DNA of 64,000 nt from the NCBI GenBank assembly GCA_017590115.1, contig JAGGNK010003335.1, forward strand, positions 10,168,286 through 10,232,285. The letters run 5' to 3'. Every line of letters begins with the position of its first letter. Position 1 is the first letter of the stretch. The translations under genes were made by a program, and so were the position numbers. The DNA is from Montifringilla adamsi (taxonomy: Eukaryota; Chordata; Aves; Passeriformes; Passeridae). Below the pieces are notes generated by a model. It did not search any database. It was not told the origin of the DNA and saw nothing but the letters and a program-made list of their open reading frames with translations. Below, one piece after another: positions 37,531 to 62,339 of this stretch.

Positions 37531-38559
37531 CCTGGGCTCAAAGGGGTTTGTGAAATCGGGAATCAGCAGGGAGAGCCCAAATCACCAATGGGCACTTGGG
37601 GTGGATGTGGCTGTGGGCAGAGATTCAGGGGTTAATCCCTTCTCCAGGTGCTCCCAGGGGCTGGAAGGTGGCCCTGAATCAGGTGGTGTGAGAGGCAGCC
37701 CCTTGTTACTGTCCCAAATCCAGAGCTTTTCAGTTGCAGGTTGGGAACATTGCTGGTGTGAGGGAGCTAAATGGGTTTGGAAAAGCCTTTGGAAAAAGGC
37801 TGTCACTGTAAATCAGTTTATGAATGGAGAAAATTACCAAGCGTCATGCTAAGGCAGCTCCACCTGATGCATCATCCCAGATCTCCTGCTCCTGCTTGGA
37901 TCAGGGCTTGGCTTTGCACAGTTCCCACACGCAGCACAGCCAGGGAATGCCAGACCAGCACCTCCAAAATGCCACTGCACAGGAGACAAAGGCATTTGTC
38001 CAGCTGCCACTTGATCTCTGTCCTGGGTCACCTTCAGCATGTGCCCAGGATCACAACTCTGCTCTGTACAGGACTGGGGCGAATTTCACCCCCTCAAGCA
38101 GCCTGGCCAGAGGAAAGGACAGCACCATCATGGGATCCCAAACATTGTCATGGTGTTTTTTGGGGCTGCCCTGTGCAGGGCCAGGAGCTGGACTTGTTGC
38201 TCCTCATGGGTCCCTTCTAAATAATGATATTCAGTGTTTCTCCAGGTGAATAGGCGGGTCCCATTCCACTCCAACTGCTTCAGCAGTGACTTTGAGTCAC
38301 TTTTTTTTTCATCACTTGTCATTTTCCAGCTTTGAATACATCCCGTGGGTGAGTTTCTTGAAAGAGATGGCACATCTGTCTTCATTGCTTTCCTTTGCTT
38401 TTTTTTTCTTCTGAAAAAGCAGGAACAATACAAGCCGTCTTTCATTGCACCAACTGGTATTGCTAAAGGGTGGAAAAAATTAGGTGCTGGTTTTTTCCTT
38501 TTTCTTCCCACCTTCATTAACTGTAACATGTACTGTGTTCCTCTTCCAGCATGAACATA

Positions 38560-38770
38560 GCATTACTAGAGAAGAAAATCTTAGCTCGAACAATCTTGTG
38601 TTGATTTTCCGTTCTCTCAAGTACCGGCTGGTCTAATTAGTTTGGAAATGCACCATTTGTTAAAGAAAGATGAGGCACAGTCTGACACCTGCTGTATTAA
38701 TTATTTACCTCTTTATCTAATTGCCTGCCTAGGCTGTTAGGTGAAGGAAGTTGTCACCCATGTCTTGATT
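38560..38770. promoter_or_regulatory. Candidate conserved non-coding block
   Basis: An AT-rich stretch with GGTCTAATTAGTTTGG, CTGTATTAATTATTTACC and TATCTAATTGCCTGCC. These TAATTA and ATTA cores, together with the contrast to the CR1 fragment that follows, suggest regulatory sequence. This is a weak inference. Confidence 0.3.
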
Positions 38771-38889
38771 TGAAGGTGTTGAACGGGAAGGGAGGAAATG
38801 GTGCTCTTGGGGAGGTCACATTTTGGGGGGATGGAAGTGGGGCCAGTGCTAGCACTGGTTTACACCTCAATTAAACCATGGCACCCAGT

Positions 38890-39460
38890 GCCATGTTCAG
38901 TATTTTTTTTAAACACGTCCAGGGATGGTGACTCCACCACCTCCCCAGGCAGGCCATTCCAGTATTTATCACTCTTTCTGTAAAAAACTTTTTCCTGATA
39001 TCCAGCCTATATTTCCCTTGACACAGCTTCAGACTGTGTCCTCTGGTTCTGTCAGTGCTGCCTGGAGAAAGAGACCAACCCCAGCTGAGCACAGCCACTT
39101 TTCAGGAGCTGTGCAGAGTGAGGAGGGCACTCCTGAGTCTCCTTTTCTCCAGGCTGAACACCCCCAGCTCCCTCAGTGATTCCTCTCAGGGTTTGTGTTC
39201 CCAGCCCCTCTCCAGCCTCATTGTCTCCTCTGGATGTGCTCGAGCATCCCAAGGTCCTTCCCAAAGTGAGGGGCCAGAGCTGGGCACAGCACTGGAGGTG
39301 TGCCCTCACCCGTGCTGAGCACAGGGGCAGAATGCCCTCCCTGCTCCTGCTGCCACACCACTGGCCTTCTTCTTGGCCACCAGGGCACTCTGCTGGCTCA
39401 TGGTCAGTGGGCTGCTGACCAGTGCCCCCAGCTCCTTTTCCACCTGGGCACTGATGATGG
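38890..39460 (-). mobile_element. CR1 LINE fragment, 3' part, reverse strand
   Basis: The + strand holds the reverse complement of a chicken-repeat-1 type LINE. Around 38900-39000 is the familiar GATGGTGACTCCACCACC and AAAAACTTTTTCCTGATATC segment. From about 39370 to 39420 the - strand still translates to MSQQSALVAKKKASGV, matching the typical CR1 reverse-transcriptase C-terminal string MSQQCALVAKKANGI as I know it. Small insertions and deletions break the frame, so it is a dead, 5'-truncated copy. CR1 is the dominant LINE of birds and supports the taxonomic call. Confidence 0.9.
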
Positions 39461-40715
39461 GGAGCAGGACACCCCCAAATGCCCCAGTGCCCCGCTCCAG
39501 CCCCGAGACAGCAAACTGGCTGGAGTGGGGAGAGGAGCCTGCAGCACAGACCTTGCGTGCGTGGGGAGCTGCAGGTGGGCTCAAAGTGACCTGCTCAGGG
39601 CCCAGCTCTCCTGGGCTGATGGAGGGCTCAGGGCAGCCCGGCTGGGGCCACGGCTGGGAGTAGAGCTGATTTTGGGGCTGAGGGAGAGAAAAGCCAAGGT
39701 TCTGGCAACAGCCAATGCTGCACATACCTTCTGCTGTGCCTTCCTCCTCGCCCGCTCTCAGCCTCTTCCTGACATCTAGTGGGAGCAGGGCAACACGGCA
39801 GAGGGATCCTTGTCAGCTCCAGGCTCCCGGGCACACACCAGCCACACGTCAGGCACAAGGCTGCCAGAGCCACCAAATGGGCTGGCACCAGCCACAGCCC
39901 ACAGCTGGGCTTCAGCAGGGCACAGCTGCTTCCCTGGAGCATTGCTGGGGAGGAATTCAAGTGTAGTTCCTCATGGAGGCAGTTATTAATGGCATAGCAG
40001 GGACTCTGCTCTGAGGTGTGGGATCTGTTTAGGGTTATCAGCCACCTCAGCCCACTTGAGCCCTCTCCCTCTCTGCTGCAGCTGTTCCACGTTCCCAGGA
40101 AAGGTGCACAGCACAGCTGGGCAGTTCCCTTGTCCTTGCTCTGGATGGCACCTTTGGGAAGCAGAGGGAAGAGACAAGATGGGAGCAAGAGACAGGTGAG
40201 AGCTGTCCCAGCAGGACATCACTTTCCACCCAGGACCACCCTCTCATTTCAGACCCCATGCACATCTCCCTGGATCACCTCTCATCCCCAGTGCCAGCTG
40301 CCAGAAGCTAACCCAGCTCACAGCCCTCTGCCCATGGCTGCAAAGGCAGGACAGGGACAGATGCTGGCCACAGCATTTGGGGACATTGCCTCCAGGGTCA
40401 TCCCACACTGCCCAGCATTTCTACTGGACTCATCTCCCACCCCATCCTTCCCCACAGCCTTTAGCTGCAATGACAGGCAGGAGCTCATTCCTCCTGTCTT
40501 GTTTCACACTCATTCTGTGAGCAAAATCACTGTTTTTCTTCTCCTTGTTGCCATCTGCCCTTGCTGGACAGTGGTCACTGGGCTGACCTTGCTGTCTGAA
40601 AGCCAGGGTGTCACCTCTCCACATGTCCCCAAACCTCCCTGGGGATGCCCAAGCACTTTTATTAATGAGCAGCTAAAAGTTAAACACCAGCAACAAAACA
40701 ACAATATCAGAGGTC
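39461..40715. other. Intergenic gap before the LONRF-like 3' end
   Basis: No recognisable gene. A 317-codon open frame on the + strand (40016-40969) spans much of it and runs into the proposed 3' UTR of the LONRF-like gene. It has no recognisable domain and no visible promoter. Confidence 0.5.
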
Positions 40716-40721
40716 TTTATT
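40716..40721 (-). terminator. Candidate poly(A) signal of the LONRF-like gene
   Basis: AATAAA on the - strand about 2.0 kb after the stop codon. It is followed downstream by a GT-rich stretch (tgttgttttgttgctggtg), which fits a cleavage and polyadenylation downstream element. A second AATAAA lies at 40658-40663. Confidence 0.45.
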
Positions 40722-42763
40722 TCAATGACCTGGAAGAAAATTTAACTCCAAGAGCAAAGACAGTAATAAAAACCACAAAGGTGCTCCAAGCAAACTGGAG
40801 CAATTTGCACGGATCCCTTCCCAAAGCAGCCAGGCAGAGGTGGCTCTGTGCCCTGGCTCCTCCCCAGTGTGACAGGGGATCTCCTGCATCCCCCCATTGC
40901 CAACCCCTTGCTGGAGGGACCCACAGGGACCTCTCAACCCTGGGGAAACAGCAGCTCAGGGGTAGGTGAGTGGCTTGGGGTGGGGATGTCACAGGGTGAG
41001 CCCACATTGACCCTGGGGAAAAGAAAGGCACTTCCTGAACTTCAGTGTCATCCTGCCACCTGCCCTGGGACTGCAAAGCATCCCTTCATCACCTACCAGC
41101 CCTTGCCAGTCTGCCATCCCAGGGATATGGCTCCTGGGGAGTCGTGGTGCTCCTGGGCCAGCAGCGTGGCTCAAAGGTAGAGGAGCAGATCCAGCTCTGA
41201 GCTGTCCTCAGCTGCCCTGTGCCCACAGAGGCTCCTGGGGAGCCAGCCCTCAGCTCCTGTCACTCCAGGGAGGCACTTGGATGGAGAGGAGGGACAGGGA
41301 CTTCTCACTCCTGGAGACAGAAGGACAGGGAGAGGTGGTGGCCCTGAGCAGGGGCCTCTCTGGAGCTATGCCCAGTGTCCCACCCAGGCTCAGCCCAGAA
41401 ACACCTGCAGTAAGGATCACTGCCCTGATTGTCTCTCCCACACACATCCAACAGCTCTCTGAGGGGGTGTGGTGCCTTTGAGAAATGCAGGGATAAAATT
41501 CCAGAAGCAATCTTCGGTGGATGTCACTCCTACAGTTGACCCCAAGGCCACTGAAATTATGGATGAAAGACAAAAATCCCAAATCTTCAGGATTTCCCTG
41601 GAGGCCTGGTCTGTCCAGAGAGTCTTTCCCCTGTGTCTAGAGACAAGCAGCGGCCAAGCACTCACTCCCCTGGCGTGTGGCTCATGGCCTGGGTCACTGA
41701 TCCTTCCCCCTCCCTGCCTCTCCAGAGATTTGGATCCCTTTGATTTTGCTGTCCTCTTTTGGGGGATCCTGAACTATTCTGGGTCCCGAGTGCAAGGGTC
41801 CAGCCTCAGCTGAGATCCTGATTTTCTCCTGAGGAAGCAGGAAGTTCACAACAAACACAGAACAGGGGGAAATTGCATTAGTCAAGGAACAGAAAGTCTC
41901 ACAACAAAACTTCCAGACTTAACTCCCTTGTGCTATCAGCTCCTCCCAGCCCCCAGGTCCAACCCTGTAACCTGAACCCAGGCAGGGTCGGGAACAGCAG
42001 CCTTTGGGTAGGGGGAAAAGCACCAAAGCTGACAGAATCCCCCCTCCCATAGCCCGGCAGTGAGGGGAGTGGCTGGCAGTGTCCAGGGGAAGGGTCTGGC
42101 CAGCAAACAGCACAGCACCGAGCAGAGCTGTGGGAAGGGGGTGTCTGGACCTGAGAACATTCAAAGAGAACCATCTCCTCACCATGTGGCCATGGAGGTG
42201 GTTGGGAGCAAGACCATGAGTTTCAGATTGTTTAATTTAACCTTTCTTCTTGTTAAAACACAAACTAAGTCAAAGCTGTAAGCAGTGGCAGAGCCGTCAG
42301 CATCCTCCAAATGAAGCCTTTGGAACTTCTCTGCTTCCCCAGTGTCACCTCTCCCCAGCCTCTAAATTTCCTGTGTGAACCAGGATCATCTACCAAAACC
42401 CCTAAGGTGTCCTTCAAAGTGGAAGAACCAAAACTGAGGCAATCCCTGCACTCAGTCCTCTCCCTAAGGAGATTCCTCCTCAGTGCAGAAGCCACTCAAG
42501 CAATTGATTTTGGCTTTGGAGACACAAGCCAGCTCTGCAGCCCAGTATCCCCTCTGGTGGCACAGCACAGCAGCAGTGGCACCAAGCAGCTCCCAGAGGT
42601 GGCACGGACGGCACAGTGTCGCTGCCTGCGACGAGCTGGGCAGAGCACCCAGCCCATCGCTGAGGTCACGTTTTTGGGGGATGGCAGGGGGGGCTCAAAC
42701 CACCAGCAAACCGTGGAGGAACACGCAGAGAAAGCCGAGGGTGGAGGTGAGTCCGAGGGAGGG
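40722..42763 (-). other. Probable 3' UTR of the LONRF-like gene
   Basis: Sequence between the LONRF-like stop codon and the candidate poly(A) signal. No coding exon or recognisable repeat was found in it. The length (about 2 kb) is an inference from the poly(A) signal. Confidence 0.4.
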
Positions 42764-54151
<11,388 letters not shown>

Positions 54152-54520
54152 GGCGGCGGTCGGGGGAGCTGTCCCTAAAGCCGGCGGTGCCCGCACGCCC
54201 CGGCCGCCGCCGCGCCCCCGCGCATCGCCCCGCTCCGCCCCGCGCCGCCGCCGCCGCCCGCGCCGCCCCGCCCCGGCCGCGTTTCGTAACGGAGCCCGCG
54301 GTACCGGGGGCGCCGCGGCGGGCGAGCGGCGCTGGAGCCGGGCCCCGCGGGGGTTGGTGTGCGGGCGGGTGCCGACCCCCCGAGACGGGATGCAGGGGTG
54401 TTGGGGGGCCCCGCTGCCGATCTCGGCAGGCGGGGATGCTGGGGAGCCCGGAGCGGCCGGGGTGCGGGAACGAGCCGGACGCCGGCTCTGCAGCCGTGAG
54501 CCGGGCGAGGAGAGCTCTGC

Positions 54521-57500
54521 ACCGGATGGGCACGGGGGCTCAGGGGATGTGGGGCACCCCGGAGCAGGAGCAAGGTGCAGAGTGCTGGGGGTGTTTCGGG
54601 GTGCCCCAGAGTGGGGTCAGGGCAATTTGGAGCCAGCTGCGGTGTGGGCTGCCTGGGCTATCCGGGGGGCTGTGGAGCAGGGTGAGGCACAAGTCCTGGT
54701 AACACGGGGTGTTCTGTGATGGGTGCAGGAGGGTGGGATGCTCCAGAGTGGCTGGCACAGGATACCTGGTGTCTGTCAGCTGTCTGAGGCTGTCCAGACT
54801 GGGTGCGGAGTGCCGGCTGTTGCCGTGCTCCGGAGCAGGGCAGGCTGGTGAGGTTGGGTTGCACCCGATGCCTCTTTGCAATACCCTCCATCAAACCCAT
54901 CACATTTGGGGGCAAAGGGGCACTCTTCCAACGTATACGGAAAACTGCATCTCCCTCAGATGCTCTACTTACCCAGAACTGAATGAATTCAGACCCTGTA
55001 TGCGGACAATTCCCTCCCCAGGCACAGACCCCCAGGATGGGCTCGGTGTCACAAGGGAGATGCATCCCCTCGCCCCACAGTCATGCAGCAAAAAGCCAGC
55101 AGCTCTTGCACGGCAGGTGCCGAGAAAAACAGCTCAAATCTGTCCGTTCTGGAGCTCAGTAGATCAGAATTTATGTAAGGATGATGCACATTCCCCAAGG
55201 GCTCATTTGTGTGTCCCCAAAAACAGCCAAACAGCCCAAACCTACGCACACAATGGCGGGGCTGCTCAGGGAGGGAGATCACCAGTGGGACGTCAGTGCT
55301 GGTGAAATCTGTGCCCCAACTGAGGGAGTGGCTGGCACAGGTTTGGGCTGTGAAGCAGGTTTTGTTTCCAAATCTATTGCAATTACATTAAACGGCTCAT
55401 AAGTGGTTTTAAAAGCTCAACAACTAAGCATTTTATGTGGGCTTGATAGACTTCATTGCTTTCTCCGTTATCTTTTTAAGTGATCCCTCCAGACTGGAGA
55501 AATCTCAGGTGGCATTTTGTAACACTGCCCTGAAAAGCTGATCATGGCATTAGGGACAGTGGTCACCCTGGCAGCATTGGAGTCTGTCTGGGACTCTGCC
55601 CAGCAGGGGACATTTTCCATGTCCCCATCTGCAGGGTCAGTCTTTAGCTCCCCACTCCCACCCCTGCCTCAGTGAACCTTGCACATCCCTTCCCCCAGCA
55701 GTTCTCCCATGGGCATTCCTCAGGTGGACAAAGATCATTCACACCAGACACTCTCCTTTGATGGTTTAGTTCTCACCGTGGCTCCTTTTTCCACCAAAAC
55801 CTGGCTACTGACTAAAAACCAAAGATTGCCACCAAGGAGGCTTCACCAGTTTTGCCTCTAGCTTACCCTTCAAGAAGGGCACGTTCCTGGCTCATGAGCC
55901 ATGAAACGAGGCTGATTTTAGCTACCACAGCCCCCACTGCAGCCAAGTGCACAATAACCTGTTTGTGTGGCTCAGCCTGGGAGCAGCAGCCCTTTGCCAG
56001 GTGAGGAGCACAGCATCTCTCATCACCCCAGCCAGTTCCTGTGGGAGACACCGGGCAGTTCTCCTGGGACCTCCCTCATTCTTTCCCTCGCCTCCTGATT
56101 CACTCCACAACCACGTGTGGGCTCTCCAGCGCCTCACAAAGAGAGCAGACGTGCTGCTGCTTTGCATAATACAGTTTAAAATCAATCAACCACGACACAC
56201 GAGGCCATGGCAAACCAGGCTTCATTAGCACCAGTGTGCAGGAACATTTTGTTTTCTTCAAACCAGAGCTGAGCTGGTTCAGAACTCCGAATGCTTTCTC
56301 TTGTCACTGCCCTGTTTGTGCTGACTCAGTACATAACTGAAAAAGAAAAAAAAAAAAGCTTTAAATGCTTAATGCTAACCATTCTGCTGGCCAGATGAGA
56401 ACTTCACGTGTTGCATAACACAGGACAGATCACACTGTGTGTAGGAACTATTTGCAAAGCACGGGATTTTAATTTTTTTTTTTTTCAGTTTAGAGGTGGG
56501 AAATATCCCAGGGTCAGTGCAGGGTGAGGAGTTCCAGGTGTTGCTGCAGCTCCTCCTCTGGCTCCCAGCCACACGTCCACTTGTGCTTCACCTTCAGCAC
56601 AGCCTCATTAATGTGGTCCAGACTGCTGACAGCCCAGCATTGGGAGCAGGGATTGCACACCAGCTGTGTTTGCTCATTTTTAGTGCATAAATATTTGTTG
56701 CAAGCATTGACACTTGTTTTTGACACATTAGGGTTTAAGGAGTGGCTCTGGGGTGACAGCATCTTCCTTGTGTTGCCTTTTTTGTTCAGAGAAGAGGCCT
56801 GCATGCTCCCGAGGGTGTCTTCAAAGGCACCACAAGCACTTGTAAACAGGAACATGCACCCTGAATGTCATGACCCCTTTTCCACACTGCTCTCCCTGCT
56901 CTACCCACCAGCTTCCTCCAGCAACATCAGACCTGAAAGTCCTGTTGCACAGAGGTGAAACAAGCTCTCCCATTTCTAAACCCACACAAGGAGGAAAGCA
57001 TCAGAATCCCAGCCAAGGAGGGGGAGTGTTGCTATCAACAGGTGCTAACACTGGCCTTACAGTGGCATGTCCAAGTGCCAGGCAGCCTGCTGGGTGATCA
57101 GGCAAAGAGCCTCAGCCTCTGTGCAGGCACACTTGTGCCCCAGCAGTGCTGCACCTGGATCCTGGCTGTCTGCAAGCCTCGAGAGCTGGCCTAAGGAATT
57201 GTTTTTATACCTCAGTACGTGCCTGCAACATGCAGGGAGTTATTTGCATCATCCCCCCTTCCCCCCACCCCAGCCCAAAGCTGTCAACAAACACATCAGC
57301 TTCCTGGAATTTTTTTCTTTCTTTCTTTACACCATAGTATTTCTAGATCCAGGATGTTATTCAACCACCAGGTTTCCCCATTTGCTACATGTGATTCAAA
57401 GCCTTTCCTGGGAAGTGGAGCAAAAGGAAGTGGAAGCAGGTGGTATGGGAGACTCTTTGTCCTGAGCTCATCTTTTATAACCTGCACCTTTGCTCTCAGG

Positions 57501-60500
57501 TCTCTGTGTGCAGTTAGGGGAGCTGCTGCTGGTTTTCTCTTGGCAGAGGCAGGCAGATGGCCACAGTGCTCTGTGAGGGTTGGGATTCCAGTTCTGCTCT
57601 GTGCTGACCAGCACTGGGCAGGAAGTAATCATATAAATTACATGGTATTGTTACCAAGTCCTGAAACTCTGCTGCTTGAGTGCTCAGAGGGCTCCTGACT
57701 CTCAGTACAGAGGATCAGATGTAAACAGGGTCAGGGAATTAAGAAAACTTTAATATTTTTTCCCTTCTGACTCATACAGGCTTTGCCTGAGGCAGCATCA
57801 TTCCTAGAGAAATGAGTTGACTTTCACATGGGGTGGTGGGACAGAGAGCTGCAAAGGAGCATTATCTCACTGTTCATGTAACCAGGCTTATGCCTGAACT
57901 CCTGGAAACTGGAGAGTCACAGCGGGACAGCCCAGATCCGTGTCTGGCTCATGTTAGTCTCTCAAGCCAAACATCTTGGCAAAGAGGTTGGCAGAACATT
58001 ATCAGTCAGCCTTGGAAGCAAGTCCCACATAAAATAGATGGAAATGTCTTTTTCCACAGCATGGGCAGTCATGTACAAACCACAAACCCTGAGGAGAGAA
58101 TACAAAAACAGATCAGAACTGTCCCCATTATCCTGGGGGGAAGCCCTGGGATGGGTGACAGGACCATGGGCTGTGGTGCAGGGTGCTATAAACTTGCCTT
58201 TATGCCTTGCAATTGTTTTATTGGTATTTTTACTGAAGCTGAAGATCCTCCATCTATAGGAGCTCCCAAGGAGGAGCCCAAAATCAGCAGGGCTTGTTCA
58301 GCACCACCTAAGCCATGGATAACATAACAAAGTGACTAAAGGAGGAAAAGTCATAACAAGCCAACTCCCTGAGGACGCCTCTACATTGCAGCAAGGTCCA
58401 CCACTTCCAAGAAGATTGGTGTCCAGAGGGAGCTGCATCCCAGTGGGCCAGGCCTGGAGGTCACATCACCCTCTTAATCTCCTGGCTGGGGAGAGCAGAT
58501 TTGTAATCAGCCTTTACTGCAGGGTCAGACAGAAGCTGCCCACTTCACAAGCTGCTGTGTGTCCGTGTGCCTGACCTGTGGCCCGGGGTGGCACTGTGGT
58601 GGCCCACCACTGCAGCTGGGGACTCGCCACTGCCCTGCCCCACTCTCTCACCAGCTCTCGTGGCCTTGGCTCCTTGCCTCAGCAAGAAGCGACTACGTGC
58701 TGCCTCCCTCATTTCTTCCTTTTTCCACTTTTCCTGCGCAGCTCCCACCCAGCTGCCAGAGATGCCAGCAGGGCTGGCGGGCACCCAGCGCTGCCTTTTC
58801 TCCTTGCCAGGGGAGGCTGCGTGGGGCAGCAGGGGGGCTCTGCAGCTGGCACAGCCTGCTCTGCAGGGATCCTCGGGGCTGTCAGGCCAGATCCAGGGGC
58901 TGACTTCCTCATCCCCTACCCTGGTCCTTATTGCTTCAGCTCCAGCATCTCCACCACCCCTGTGTGTCCTTCTTGGCGAGGACAGAAGAGCTCTTGCAAA
59001 GCCAGTGGCTCAATTCCATCCAAAAGCTGTGTCTGACCGTGTGGAGAAGGAAGCACCTTGAAGTCTCGGGGAGAAATGCAGAGGGCTCTCAGGGTCTCCC
59101 TGCAGTTTTCCTGTAAAAGCCAGACAGAACAAAGCCCTAAACACACCCTGGGCTGGATTTCAGGCAGGATGAGCAGGTCTGCCTTTCCCACAGTTATAAA
59201 TAGCTGCCTGTGGGCCCCTGGCCTGTTCGCAGCAGTGGTGGCCTGGGCAGAGTTTCTGCTCAAGGAGCAGACAAATATTTCTGTCTGTGCCTTTTTGTTC
59301 CACAGGCTGGCTGGCCTCCACCTCTGCTGCACTTTGAACAGCAGGTGAATCATGTTTGGGTAAGCCCGTCACCAGCTCCTCCTTTCATAACGCACAGACG
59401 TCACGGCTTCTAAAGAGGTCAAGTTGTTAGTGCTCGGAACATTTGTCACCCAGAAACCTGTCCTGGTGAATCTGCCAGGGCAAATTGAAGGTTTTCCTTC
59501 GCAAGAAGCCTGGCACCATTCCACTGTGGGTTTTAGGAAGCTATTGCAGTAAGGCTTGGGGAGTAAGGAGCCTGCTCTGCTCTTCTGAAAGAGCAAATCC
59601 TAGAGAGGTTTGCAGGGGAGGGAAAGGTGCTCGGAAAGATGTGTATCCTTAGCATCATTTTTATGAAAACTAATCCCATTAATAAAGCTCTGCTATAACT
59701 TTTAGCTGCTAATTAACATAGCAAAAAGTCTTAGTTTACAGATATTCAGAGTGAAGGGATAAGTTGTAGAAGGATGCAGCACAGAGAGGAGCAAGTCTGA
59801 GTGCTGTGCCGGAAGCAAGAGCAGCGATTTCACCTTCCAAAACAGCCTTCATTTGTATGACTCCAGTTCCATTTGAGTTTTGCATTTCTTTTTATTCAGC
59901 TCAAAAATAGAAGAGTGCTTTCATAGGAAACCTCTGCCCAGCACTCTGCAGAGATTAGCAGATCATAAGCAGGGCTGCAGGAATCAGCTTTTCTGGGAAA
60001 GTGAGGATTTTTAACTGTTCCCATTTTTTAGTGTAATGAAAAAGCAGCTTGAAATTTTCCATGAAGAAGGTCACTTGGGAACAGAGGAAAGATTTCTTTT
60101 TGATCTCTACCTTAGAGAGCCTTGTTTCCCTAATAGGACACTTTATATAATAAAGCACCTAGATGCAAGATGAAAAGTCTCATCACAATATAAAGGCCCA
60201 ACCTTTCTGTTCTGAAATTTTTGGCATTTAAAGAAAAATGCCTTTATTTGGGGGGCATCTCTGCATGAAATAGTATAGGAAACAATTCTTTCTCCACATC
60301 TAAACTCTCTTGGCATCTCTGCTAATATGAGGCCCCAGACAGCCACGTGCTGTCCAGGATCCCTGCAGGCACCCCCAGATACTGTGAGCAGGGGCAGCAC
60401 AACCCCTCCTGCTCCCCGTGGACCAGCCAAAGTTATTATATAAATTTGTGTAAACAAGACTTGCTTAAGTAACTCCACGGCTGCCAGTTCCTCTTGCTGG

Positions 60501-62339
60501 TCTTCTTTTCCTACTCCGCCCCTCCAGAGCCTGGTGTGATGGGCATTTGGCCCAACTCTGTGCTCCATGCTCCTCTCCCAGCCTGCTGAAGACACAGCAG
60601 CTCCAAGGAGCCCCTGGTTGAACCTCACAGATGCTTCAAGCAGGGGAGGTGGTTAAAACACGCTGGTGAAGTCAGACCTCACCCCAGCGGTGCTTGGGCA
60701 GCTGCTGGCTTGTCTGCGGGCAAACACTCATCTCAGCACACCCAGGTCATGCTGGGGAACCCTCAGCAGAGCTACTCAGCTGCTGTGACTGAAGGGCCTC
60801 AGCATCCCCAAAAGCCAGATGCTCCACCTGCCTTTTGTCTCCTCCACTGTGTTTTTACAGCCATAATCCCCGTGGCTGGCACAAATGTTTGTGCTCTGTG
60901 CCCATTCATGTCTCCTGCCTTCAAGCCAGGGCTGAGATGCAATGAGGAATTAGGGACACCAGGGAACGTGAAACGGTTTTCACCTCCACAACTTTTTGGG
61001 CAAACTTGGCCAGTTCTATGAAGGCAAGGTCACAGAGGGGAGAGAGCTACGTGCAGGGCAAGGTGCTGAAGGCAGGATGGAGAAGCTCAGCTGCTGGAGG
61101 AGACAGCTGGATGTTCACACAGCCAGTCCCTCGGCGTGTTTGGCTTTTTGCCCTTGTGCCACAGGGATCTGGCTGCACAAGCTGTATTTGCAGAGAACTT
61201 GGTGCAGTGGCCTGAAGCAGGGACTGTAAAACATGAGCAGTAGCAGCAGGAAGACTTCACCTGGCTTGGTGCTCACCATCACCCAGCACTGCAGGGAGTG
61301 CCTAGCGCTGGCCCTGAGCACGTGAAGATGCTGAGATTTGGGGCATTGTGAGGACATGGCTGTGGGGTGAGCTGCAGACAGACATTTTCAGGCTCCACCT
61401 ATTTTGGGAGTTGGGGCACAAGGCACAGAGGACAATTTCAGGCTTTCAGATTAAATACCTGACAGCTGGGAAGCAGAATCCCACTCCTGTGAGATGCAGC
61501 ACCTCTCAGCTCCAACTGAGCATCTATGGGCAGGCTTCACCTCAGAGTCTGGCACACCATGCTTGAAAGGTTTCCAATCTTTATCTTGGAAAGCAAAGGC
61601 AAGGCCTCTCCTTTTCCTGTCCAAACACAGAGTTTATTCCAAGATATTCCCATCCTTTAGTAGCATGGCCTGAGGGGACTGTAAAATTCTGCAACTCCAT
61701 CTACTATTTGGAAATAGTTTGAGTCTTGTGCAAGAGTCCTGTGTACTTGCACAGAGAGAGGAATAAAATATGTAAAATAACCCCACAGAGGATTATTTTA
61801 TATTAATGCACCCAAGGGTTCATGAAGTAATAAGGCAGTTAAAATCAATCCTTTCCTGCTGAAGCCAAACCAGCTCACTGAAACCCAGTTTAGCTTTTGG
61901 GGTTGTTTGTTTTTCCCATCTTCATGATTTCCCTTTAATCTTTGTGCTGGATAATTAAGACAGCATTCCTCAGCATCTTTCCTGCTGTTTGTTGTGCTTA
62001 TACAAGAGCTGGCTGCATTTGTTCCAGGGAAAGAACATCCAAAGCCACATTCTGTGGTTTCAAGTAAAATCCTCCACGGTGTTGACTTTTAATCTCGGGT
62101 TTGCCTGAAATCTGCATTACTCAAGAAAATACTCATAAAAAGAGACTCCTTAAGGGAAACAAACCAAGGCTGCAACACAGCAGGGAGAGCTTATGCTCAA
62201 GTTTGCATTGAAGTTCTTATTGGTGGTGAGACTTCTGGGCTTGTCCTAATACTGCCGGCAGCAGCAGTGGGTCGGGCTGCTGGCCCCGTGTCCCCCTCCC
62301 AGGTCCCTTTTGCTGCCGGCTGGACCCTGCCAGCATCCA
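54521..62339. other. Intergenic, no gene recognised
   Basis: Between the LONRF-like promoter and the 20-bp minisatellite I see no exon with recognisable similarity, no RNA gene and no large repeat. AT-rich stretches near 59640-59760 contain TAAT cores. Open frames of 140-200 codons near 54.7, 57.8 and 58.6 kb have no domain. Confidence 0.55.

Noticed and set aside
54152..54196. Upstream GTG start adding 15 residues to the LONRF-like protein
   Set aside because: Not an ATG; the ATG at 54151 has a strong initiation context and gives the family-like N-terminus.
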